Assembly: GCF_003344865.1 (NCBI RefSeq)
Contig: NZ_CP031165.1
Location: 372,001 to 436,000 of the forward strand
From: Euzebya pacifica
GTDB lineage: Bacteria; Actinomycetota; Nitriliruptoria; Euzebyales; Euzebyaceae
Reading direction: 5' to 3'
Length of the DNA stretch: 64,000 nucleotides
Shown: one piece after another, positions 8,739-16,334 of the stretch
Layout: every line of letters starts with the position of its first letter
Position numbering within the stretch: the first letter of the stretch is position 1
Position numbers and translations under genes: made by a program
The notes under the pieces: generated by a model
Databases searched by the model: none
What the model was told of the DNA's origin: nothing
The model's input: the letters and a program-made list of their open reading frames with translations, nothing else

Positions 8739-10871
8739 GTGGCCAACAACCTGTACATCGCCTCGCTGGAACCGGCGTCCGGCAAGTCCGTCATCGCCCT
8801 GGGTGTGATGGAGCTGCTGTCCCGCCGGCTGGACCGGGTCGGCTACTTCCGACCGGTCGTGCCGTCCACCGATCCCGTCGACAGCCGCCTGGCGCTGATG
8901 GACGGGCGCTACGAGCTGGCCGGCGAACCCGAGGAGCGCTACGCCTTCACCGTCGACGAGGTCGAGCGGCTGCTCGCCCAGGGTCGGACCGACGAGCTGT
9001 TCAAGGGAGTCCTCGAGGCCTACCGGGCGCTGGCCGACAAGGCCCCGTTCGTGCTGTGCGACGGCACCGACTACACCGGCGTCTCCACGGCCCTGGAGTT
9101 CGAGTTCAACGCCAAGCTGGCCAACCACCTCGGGGCCCCGGTCCTGGCGATCGTCAACGGGCGCAGCCGGACCGCCCACGACGTCGTCGAGGCCACCCAC
9201 GTCGCCCGCGAGTCCCTCACCGCCGAGGGCTGCACGCTGCTGGCCACCGTGGTGAACCGGGTCGACCCCGACGACCTCGACACCATCCAGGAGGCCGCCG
9301 ACGCCGTCTCGCACGACGACCCCATCTGGGTCGTGCCCGAGGTCCCCACGCTGTCGATGCCGACGGTCCGCGAGGTCGCCACCGGCATCGGCGCCAAGGT
9401 CCTGCTCGGTGACACCGACGCGGCCATGGACCGGGTCGCCTCGAAGATCACCATCGCCGCCATGACCCTGCCCCACGTCCTGGACCGCCTGGTCGACGGG
9501 GCCATCGTACTGACCCCCGGTGACCGCGCCGACGTCCTCCTCGGCGTGATCGGGTCGCGGATGGCCACCACGTTCCCCAACGTCGCCGCCGTCGTCCTGA
9601 CCGGCGGGTACCAGCCCGAGGACTCGCTGGTCCGCCTCCTCGACGGATTCTCGAGCATCCCGTGCCCGGTGCTGTCGGTCGACGACGACACCTACGGCAC
9701 CGCCACCGACGTCAACGCCGTCCCGGCCGTCCTTCGCCCCCGCCAGACCCGCAAGATCGCCACCGCGCTGGACACCTTCGAGGCCCACGTCGACATCGAC
9801 GTGCTGGCCAACCGCATCGAGGTGACCCGCTCCACCGTCGTCACCCCGCTGATGTTCGAGTTCGACATCATCGAACGGGCCCGCCAGGACCGCCGCCACA
9901 TCGTCCTGCCCGAGTCGTCCGACGACCGGATCCTGCGTGCCGCGGAGATCCTCCAGCGACGTGGGGTGGCCACCCTGACCCTCCTCGGCAACCCCAAGGT
10001 CGTGGAGACGCGCGCGGCGACGCTCGGGGTCGACCTGACCGGCATCGACGTGATCGATCCCGCGACCTCGCCGTTGCGGAAGGTCTTCGCCGACCGGTAC
10101 GCCGAGCTGCGCGCCCACAAGGGCGCCACCCCCGACCTGGCCTTCGAGATGCTGCTGGACGTCAGCTACTTCGGGACGATGATGGTGCTGTTGGGCCACG
10201 CCGACGGCATGGTCTCCGGGGCGGCGCACACCACCCAGCACACCGTCCGTCCGTCCCTGGAGGTGGTCCGCACCAAGCCCGGCGTGGCCATCGTCAGCTC
10301 GGTGTTCTTCATGCTGCTGCCCGACCGGGTGCTGGTCTACGGCGACTGCGCGATCAACCCCAACCCCGACGCCTCGCAGCTGGCCGACATCGCCATCAGC
10401 TCTGCCGAGACCGCCGCCGCGTTCGGGGTGTACCCGCGGATCGCGATGCTGTCGTACTCCACGGGCGAGTCGGGGCAGGGCACCGACGTCAAGGCGGTCC
10501 GCGAGGCCACCGAGCTGGTCCGTCAGCGACGGCCCGACCTGCAGGTGGAAGGGCCGATGCAGTACGACGCCGCCGTCGACGTCGGCGTGGGCGAGAAGAA
10601 GCTGCCCGGCAGCCAGGTCGCCGGCAACGCCACCGTGTTCATCTTCCCGGACCTCAACACCGGCAACAACACCTACAAGGCGGTCCAGCGCTCCGCGGGG
10701 GCGGTCGCCGTCGGACCGGTCCTCCAGGGCCTGAACAAGCCGGTGAACGACCTGTCGCGCGGCTGCACCATCCCCGACATCGTCAACACCGTCGCCATCA
10801 CCGCCATCCAGGCACAGCAGGAGGCCGCGGCCGCCGCCAGGACGCAGCAGGAGCAGGGGGCGGGCGTCTGA
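8739..10871 (+). CDS. pta: Phosphate acetyltransferase, long form
   Basis: Catalyses acetyl-CoA + phosphate = acetyl phosphate + CoA in the cytoplasm, working with the next gene, ackA. The product (about 710 residues) is the long two-part type. The N-terminal P-loop/BioD-like and DRTGG region begins NLYIASLEPASGKSVIALG; the C-terminal PTA catalytic domain starts near residue 375 (FDIIERARQDRRHIVLPES) and includes GMVSGAAHTT, YGDCAINPNPDA and NTGNNTYKAVQRSAGA. GTG 8739 is preferred because family members begin MANxxYIAS and a GAGGAG lies about ten bases upstream; ATG 8700 is the alternative, adding 13 residues. The stop codon overlaps the ackA start by one base (TGATG). A housekeeping pathway for acetate overflow or use; nothing unusual seen. 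Confidence 0.95.
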   Translation: MANNLYIASLEPASGKSVIALGVMELLSRRLDRVGYFRPVVPSTDPVDSRLALMDGRYELAGEPEERYAFTVDEVERLLAQGRTDELFKGVLEAYRALADKAPFVLCDGTDYTGVSTALEFEFNAKLANHLGAPVLAIVNGRSRTAHDVVEATHVARESLTAEGCTLLATVVNRVDPDDLDTIQEAADAVSHDDPIWVVPEVPTLSMPTVREVATGIGAKVLLGDTDAAMDRVASKITIAAMTLPHVLDRLVDGAIVLTPGDRADVLLGVIGSRMATTFPNVAAVVLTGGYQPEDSLVRLLDGFSSIPCPVLSVDDDTYGTATDVNAVPAVLRPRQTRKIATALDTFEAHVDIDVLANRIEVTRSTVVTPLMFEFDIIERARQDRRHIVLPESSDDRILRAAEILQRRGVATLTLLGNPKVVETRAATLGVDLTGIDVIDPATSPLRKVFADRYAELRAHKGATPDLAFEMLLDVSYFGTMMVLLGHADGMVSGAAHTTQHTVRPSLEVVRTKPGVAIVSSVFFMLLPDRVLVYGDCAINPNPDASQLADIAISSAETAAAFGVYPRIAMLSYSTGESGQGTDVKAVREATELVRQRRPDLQVEGPMQYDAAVDVGVGEKKLPGSQVAGNATVFIFPDLNTGNNTYKAVQRSAGAVAVGPVLQGLNKPVNDLSRGCTIPDIVNTVAITAIQAQQEAAAAARTQQEQGAGV

Positions 10872-11998
10872 TGCGGGTCCTCGTGCTCAACGCGGGGTCG
10901 TCGTCGTTGAAGTACCGGCTGCTCGCCGACGACGACACCCCGTTGGTCGACGGCATCGTCGAACGCATCGGTGAGGAGGGGGGCGTCGCCGACCACACCG
11001 ACGCCATCGATCGGGTCGTCGCCGACCTGACCGACGCCGGGCTGGACGACACCGTCGAGGCGGTGGGCCACCGGGTCGTGCACGGCGGTGCGACGCTGAC
11101 CGAACCGGTGCTGATCGACGACGACGTCATCGCCACCATCGAGTCGCTCGTGCCGCTGGCGCCGCTGCACAACCCGGCGAACCTGCTGGGCATCCGCGCC
11201 TCGATGGCCCGGCGACCCAACCTGCCGCAGGTCGCCGTGTTCGACACCGCCTTCCACGCCACCATCCCACCCGCCGCGCACCGCTACGCCCTGCCGGAGT
11301 GGACGTTCACCGAGCACGGGGTCCGGCGGTACGGGTTCCACGGCACCTCGCATGCATGGGTGTCCCGGGCTGCCGCGGACCACCTGGGCAAGCCGCTGGC
11401 CGACACCAAGCTCGTGACGCTGCACCTGGGCAACGGGGCGTCGGCGGCCGCAATCGACGGTGGCGTCTGCGTCGACACGTCCATGGGCATGGCTCCGCTG
11501 GAGGGGTTGGTGATGGGCACCCGGTCCGGCGACGTCGACCCGGCCGTCATCTTCCACCTGATGCGGGAGGACGGGCTGTCGGGCTCGGCCGTCGAGGACC
11601 TGCTGACGCGACAGTCCGGCCTGAAGGGCCTGTCCGGGGACAACGACATGCGCACCATCGAACAACGGGCGGGGGAGGGGGACGAGGCCGCCAAGTTGGC
11701 GCTGGACGTCACCGTGCACCGCCTCGTCCGCTATGTCGGCGCGTTCGCCGCCGTGCTCGGCGGCATGGATGCGCTGGTGTTCACGGCCGGGATCGGCGAG
11801 CACAGCGCCCTGATCCGCCGGCGGGTGTGCGAACGGCTCGGGTTCCTCGGCGTGTCACTGGACGAGGCCGCCAACATCGCGGCCGTCGGGCCGGACCGGT
11901 CGACCACCATCAGCACGGGCCCGACCCCGGTCCTGGTCGTCCCCACCGACGAGGAAGCCGAGATCGCCCATCGCGTCCGGGCGGTCGTCGCCGGCTGA
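10871..11998 (+). CDS. ackA: Acetate kinase
   Basis: Interconverts acetyl phosphate + ADP and acetate + ATP, completing the Pta-AckA route. The 375-residue length is normal for the family. Signature blocks are present: VLNAGSSSLKY at the N-terminus, VGHRVVHGG, RYGFHGTSH near residue 155, HLGNGASAAAIDGG, MGMAPLEGLVMGTRSGDVDP and FTAGIGEHS. It is translationally coupled to pta through a TGATG overlap, so the two are surely co-transcribed. About 120 bases separate it from the next gene, which has an unrelated secreted product. Confidence 0.96.
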   Translation: MRVLVLNAGSSSLKYRLLADDDTPLVDGIVERIGEEGGVADHTDAIDRVVADLTDAGLDDTVEAVGHRVVHGGATLTEPVLIDDDVIATIESLVPLAPLHNPANLLGIRASMARRPNLPQVAVFDTAFHATIPPAAHRYALPEWTFTEHGVRRYGFHGTSHAWVSRAAADHLGKPLADTKLVTLHLGNGASAAAIDGGVCVDTSMGMAPLEGLVMGTRSGDVDPAVIFHLMREDGLSGSAVEDLLTRQSGLKGLSGDNDMRTIEQRAGEGDEAAKLALDVTVHRLVRYVGAFAAVLGGMDALVFTAGIGEHSALIRRRVCERLGFLGVSLDEAANIAAVGPDRSTTISTGPTPVLVVPTDEEAEIAHRVRAVVAG

Positions 11999-12119
11999 CG
12001 CGCGATGCGACACCGGCCCCTCGACCGTCGCCCGCGGGACGAACGGCGTCCATGCGGTTCCGTCACCGTTCGGGGCCGGCGGGCAGGACCACGGGGCGGT
12101 CGTGGCGAACGTGGTCTGC

Positions 12120-14519
12120 ATGAGCCGATTCCTTGCCGTGCCGCTGCTGCTGGTCCTGATCGCCGTCGGTGTGGCCGCGCCGACCGTCGGGGCCGACGGG
12201 CTCGCCCCGCCGATCCGCAGCGCCGCGCTGGACGCCGCCGTCGACGCGGCGCTGGACGGGCTGGCCTGGGTGCCGTTCGACATGCACCTGCACACCGACC
12301 ACTCCTCCGACGGTGGGGTGTTCCACCAGGAGTTCGACACACCCGAGAGCCACGACACGTTCCTGGACGAACAACGCGATCAGGCGCTGCGGGCCGGCAT
12401 GTCGGCGGTGGCGTTCACCGACCACCGCAACTTCGCCCAGCACTACGACCCCGACTTCGACCTGGACCGGTCGCCGTTCGCGATCGGTGACCGGGTGCTG
12501 CTGACCGGTGAGGAGTGGGGTGGTGGCCGGCACGGCACGGCCTTCGCCATCCAGACCCGCATCGACCACGGCTCCACCGACCGGGTCGGCTGTGGCCTGG
12601 CCGAGATGGCCCTGGAGGTCGCCGCCCAGGACGGGTTGCTCGGCATGGCCCACCCCAAGGACGGCGGCGCCGACGGCTGCATGGCTGAGCTGGTCGACTT
12701 CCCCCTGTCCCACATCGAGGCCCTCCGCGGCGGCGACAGCGCCCTGCAGGACGCAGGTTTCCCGGGGGGCGGCAACGGCTCCAACGAGGCGTACTACCAG
12801 GCGCTGGCCGAGGCTGGCGGACGGGTCGCCACGGTCAACGGATCCGACAACCATTTCAAGCAGGTGTGGGCCGGTCCGTCCGGCCCCGGTGGCAGCGCGG
12901 CCTACGTGCTCACCACAGGGGTGTCGGAGGAGGCGCTGGTCGACGGCATCCGGGCCGGTCGCACGCTTGCCGGGCTGGGCATCACCGGCATCCGCGTCGC
13001 CACCCTCCTGGACGCCGACGGGGTCGACGGGTTCGAGGCGGTCACCGGCGGCTGGGCCGAACCGACCGGCGACACGGTCACCCTCGCCCTCGCCGTCGAG
13101 AACGGCACCGGCCACACCGTCCGGGTCGTCGACGACACCGGCGCGGTCGTCGCCGAGGTCGTGCCCGACGGGGTGTCGGACACCGTCGCCTTCGAGCTGC
13201 CGTCCTCGTCGGCCTTCTACCGGGTCACCGCCATGACCGTCGGCGCCAGCCGCGTCGGGCTGCCCGATCCGCTGGACTACGTCGACACGTTCGTCATGAA
13301 CTCCACCCCGGTGTGGGTCACGGCGCCCACCTCGGCAGCACGGACACCCGCCCTCGCAGACGGCACCCCGCTCGTGTCGCTGACCGACGCCGACTGGGGT
13401 GGCTTCGCCGACCTCGCCCGCCACGGCGACGTCGTGCACCTGGTCCAGCAGCAGCGGACCGGCGATCGGGCGAGGGTCGTCACCCACCAGCGTTCGCTCG
13501 ACGGCGGGATGACCTGGTCGCCGGCGGTGCCGCTGGGGGAGGGGCGGTCACCCTCGGTGGTGGTCCGCGAGGACACGGTCACGGTGGCCTTCGAGGTGCA
13601 CGACCCGCGACGGTTCGGCGGCGACGTGGTCGTGCGCCGCTCGACGGACGGCGGGACGTCCTTCGGCCCGGCCGAGGTGATCGCCGCAGGCAACGCCGCC
13701 CGTCCGGTGCTGGCCGCTGGGGACACCGTCGACCACCTGGTCTGGCAGGCGCAGGTCGACGACGGGACGTGGGCCATCCACCACCAGCGGCTCGACGGGC
13801 TGTCGACCACGACCCGGTTGTCGTTCGCGGAGCCGTGGAGCGGTGGCATGACGCAGTACGCCGTCCCGCCCCGCGAGCTGCAGCACATCCCGGCGTCGGT
13901 GGAGCCCACCGTCGCCGTGCACGGCCACACCGTGGCGGTCGCGTGGGAGGACAACCGCGACGACCCGACCCCGGGCCGCAGCGGCAACCCCGATGACGTC
14001 GCCATCTTCGGTGCGGTGTCGACCGACGGTGGCGCGACCTTCTCCGCCGACAGCCGCTGGACCGAGCGGATCCTGCGGCGCGACGAACCAACCGCCGAAG
14101 GGGTGGAGGGCAACCCTGCCCTGTCGCCGTCGCTGGCGATCACCCCCGACGGCGGGATCGTCCTGGCCCACACCAGCACCGTCGACTCGGCGTTCACCGA
14201 CGTGTGGGTCCAGCGCTCCGACGATGGAGGTGCGACCTGGTCGACGGCCAGCCGCGTCGACGTCCCCAGCGAGTGGTCCTACCAGCCCCAGCTGCAGGTC
14301 GAACTCGGCGGGCTGCGGGTCGTGTGGCAGCAGGCGACGGACCCGACGTGGTCATTGCGGACGGCGGTCTCGACCGACGGCGGCCTGACGTTCGGGTCGG
14401 CGTCGACGCTGACCGGCGACGGCCGGTACCACGGCTGGCCGGCGCTGTCGGACGGGATGATGGCGTGGACCGCGGAGCTGACCGGCGGGGTTGGCGTGGT
14501 GGCCGCCGCGCTGGGCTGA
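12120..14519 (+). CDS. Secreted PHP-domain phosphoesterase-like protein with BNR repeats
   Basis: A 799-residue exported protein. ATG 12120 gives a signal peptide ending near AAPTVGADG. Residues about 55-310 resemble a PHP-type metal-dependent phosphoesterase: DMHLHTDHSSDG (HxH plus a further His/Asp), AVAFTDHRNF, LTGEEWGGGRHGTA, GMAHPKD and NGSDNHFKQV supply the expected His/Asp/Glu metal ligands. The second half (about 400-799) contains sialidase/BNR Asp-box motifs such as SLDGGMTWSP, STDGGTSFGP and SDDGGATWST, indicating a beta-propeller. PHP domains are usually cytoplasmic (polymerase, histidinol phosphatase); a secreted PHP with a BNR propeller is less usual. The substrate is unknown. 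A terminator hairpin follows immediately. Confidence 0.85.
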   Translation: MSRFLAVPLLLVLIAVGVAAPTVGADGLAPPIRSAALDAAVDAALDGLAWVPFDMHLHTDHSSDGGVFHQEFDTPESHDTFLDEQRDQALRAGMSAVAFTDHRNFAQHYDPDFDLDRSPFAIGDRVLLTGEEWGGGRHGTAFAIQTRIDHGSTDRVGCGLAEMALEVAAQDGLLGMAHPKDGGADGCMAELVDFPLSHIEALRGGDSALQDAGFPGGGNGSNEAYYQALAEAGGRVATVNGSDNHFKQVWAGPSGPGGSAAYVLTTGVSEEALVDGIRAGRTLAGLGITGIRVATLLDADGVDGFEAVTGGWAEPTGDTVTLALAVENGTGHTVRVVDDTGAVVAEVVPDGVSDTVAFELPSSSAFYRVTAMTVGASRVGLPDPLDYVDTFVMNSTPVWVTAPTSAARTPALADGTPLVSLTDADWGGFADLARHGDVVHLVQQQRTGDRARVVTHQRSLDGGMTWSPAVPLGEGRSPSVVVREDTVTVAFEVHDPRRFGGDVVVRRSTDGGTSFGPAEVIAAGNAARPVLAAGDTVDHLVWQAQVDDGTWAIHHQRLDGLSTTTRLSFAEPWSGGMTQYAVPPRELQHIPASVEPTVAVHGHTVAVAWEDNRDDPTPGRSGNPDDVAIFGAVSTDGGATFSADSRWTERILRRDEPTAEGVEGNPALSPSLAITPDGGIVLAHTSTVDSAFTDVWVQRSDDGGATWSTASRVDVPSEWSYQPQLQVELGGLRVVWQQATDPTWSLRTAVSTDGGLTFGSASTLTGDGRYHGWPALSDGMMAWTAELTGGVGVVAAALG

Positions 14520-14521
14520 TC

Positions 14522-14550
14522 CGAGGGGCACCCCGGCGGGGTGCCCCTCG
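14522..14550. terminator. Bidirectional terminator between convergent genes
   Basis: Perfect 13-bp stem (14522-14534 with 14538-14550) and a GGC loop, in the 55-base gap between the PHP/BNR gene (plus) and the M28 peptidase gene (minus). It can serve both transcripts. Confidence 0.85.
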
Positions 14551-14574
14551 TCGTTCGTGCGGAGGGTTGTCGGT

Positions 14575-16182
14575 CTACTCCGACGCCTGCCCGTGGTCGA
14601 TGTGCGAGCCGCCACCGCTGAGGAACGTGCCCTGCGGACCGTCGATCGCGACGTCATCGGGGCCACGCCCCGGCAGGCTCGAACCCGGCACGCCGTTGAT
14701 GGCCTCGGTGGAGGCCGCCAGGTTGAAGATCGCGTAGCCGACCGCGTCGACGTTGACCTCGATCGCCTCGACCGACACGTTGTCGAACGTGTCGCAGGCC
14801 AGGTGGTAGCAGGGGTCGTACTGGTCACCGGCGGTGCCACCCCAGATGCCTGCCTGCTCCTCGGTCTTGATGCCCTCGGCCCCGGTGAATAGCCCGCTGG
14901 CGGGGATCCCGACGTCGATGAACGCCTGGTAGTCCGAGCGACCCGAGAACTCCGAGTCCTCGTAGGGGATGTTGTTGTCGGAGTAGTAGGCCTCGAAGAG
15001 GTCCTCGAGCTCTGCTGAGCCCGGCGGGATGAAGACGGGTGCGGGGAACGTGGACTCGTCGGCGTCGTAGACGCCGTAGATGAAGTTCGGCGAGCCGACC
15101 ATGTCGAAGTTGAGGTACAGCGCGAGGGCGTCGTACTCCTCCTGCGTCAGGCCGAAGTCCGGGTTGAACACGTACTGCTCGGACCCGATGAGGCCGGACT
15201 CCTCGGCACCCCACCACGCGAAGCGCAGGGAGTTGGTCGGCGTGTACTTCTTGTTGTTCCCCAGCGCCAGCGCCACGGCCAGGATGGCTGACGAGCCGCT
15301 GCCGTTGTCCTGGATTCCGGGTCCTTCGCCGACGGAGTCGAGGTGGGCACCGGCCATGACGACGTTGTCGGGGTTCACGCCCGGCAGGTCGCCGATGACG
15401 TTCTCGGTGGTGCTGGTGACGATGGTGGTGTCAGCGGCCAGGTCGACCGTCGTCGCGTCGAGGACCACCAGGCCGTCGGAGTAGGAGGTGTCCAGGACCG
15501 GGATGGTGAGGACGCCCACGACACCCTCGCCGAGCGTGCCGCCGATGATGTCCTGGCGGGCCGGGGCGGCGGTGTTGCCCTGGTTGAAGATGATGACCGC
15601 CTCTGCGCCTGCAGCTTGCGCGTTCACGGCCTTGAGTCCGAACGCGCACGTCCCCCGCTGGATCAGCGCGATGTCGTTGCTGCCGGACCAGTCCGGCCCG
15701 ACGAAGTCCGCCACCTCGCAACCGGAGGTGGAGGTGTTGCCGAGCCCGAGGTCCAGGTCGACGGGGATCACGTTGCCGCTGGTGATGGTCCCGCTGCCCG
15801 AGAAGGACATGGTCTGGGTCTCGATGGGCACGCCGTCGGCGGTCAGGGAGCTGGAGTTCTCGGAGAACAGGCTGAAGTCGAAGACCTGCCGCTCGACGTC
15901 GAAGCCGGCGTCCTCGAGCAGGTCGGCGACGTAGTCAGCGGAGGCGTCGTAGCCGGGGGTGCCGGATGCACGGGTTCCCCCGTTGGCGTCGGCGATGGCC
16001 TGGAACGCCGCGAGGTGGACGAACACGTCGTCGGCGTCGACACACGACAGGAGCTTGGTGGTGGTGTTCAGGTTGCGGTTCAGGCACGCGTTGTTGGACG
16101 GTGCTGCACCGGCGACGGCTGGCAGCAGGCTGAAGGCGAGCAGCAGCGCACAGAGCGCGCCGAAACGGGCATGGCGAGTCAT
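14575..16182 (-). CDS. Secreted M28-family aminopeptidase with PA domain
   Basis: A 535-residue exported zinc peptidase. ATG 16182 follows a good ribosome-binding site (CGAGGAGG on the minus strand) and yields a signal peptide ending near AGAAPS. The middle holds a protease-associated insert (CEVADFVGPDWSGSNDIALI, RGTCAFGLKAVNAQAAGA). The M28 core follows: GAHLDSVGEGPGIQDNGSGS supplies a zinc His and the bridging Asp, FAWWGAEESGLIGSEQYV the Glu pair, and NFDMVGSPN another Asp ligand. Family members remove N-terminal residues from peptides outside the cell. It is divergent from the ACP/acyl-AMP ligase fusion across a 152-base intergenic region, which must hold promoters for both. Transcription ends at the shared hairpin at 14522-14550. 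Confidence 0.93.
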   Translation of the reverse strand: MTRHARFGALCALLLAFSLLPAVAGAAPSNNACLNRNLNTTTKLLSCVDADDVFVHLAAFQAIADANGGTRASGTPGYDASADYVADLLEDAGFDVERQVFDFSLFSENSSSLTADGVPIETQTMSFSGSGTITSGNVIPVDLDLGLGNTSTSGCEVADFVGPDWSGSNDIALIQRGTCAFGLKAVNAQAAGAEAVIIFNQGNTAAPARQDIIGGTLGEGVVGVLTIPVLDTSYSDGLVVLDATTVDLAADTTIVTSTTENVIGDLPGVNPDNVVMAGAHLDSVGEGPGIQDNGSGSSAILAVALALGNNKKYTPTNSLRFAWWGAEESGLIGSEQYVFNPDFGLTQEEYDALALYLNFDMVGSPNFIYGVYDADESTFPAPVFIPPGSAELEDLFEAYYSDNNIPYEDSEFSGRSDYQAFIDVGIPASGLFTGAEGIKTEEQAGIWGGTAGDQYDPCYHLACDTFDNVSVEAIEVNVDAVGYAIFNLAASTEAINGVPGSSLPGRGPDDVAIDGPQGTFLSGGGSHIDHGQASE

Positions 16183-16334
16183 CAGACATCCTCCTCGTGG
16201 CAAAGATGTCGAGGTGCCCACGTCCCGACCCTGACCTCGCTGACCCTAGTCCTGCCTGCGTGCGGTGAACACCCCCCGGAGTCGATTTCCCGGTCTCGGT
16301 CACCGCAGGGCTCCCCGAGCGCAACACTGGGCAG

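Noticed and set aside
5025-10241. Long minus-strand frames opposite the wall-protein gene and pta
   Set aside because: Same shadow effect; the plus-strand products have clear domains and signal motifs, the minus-strand ones none.
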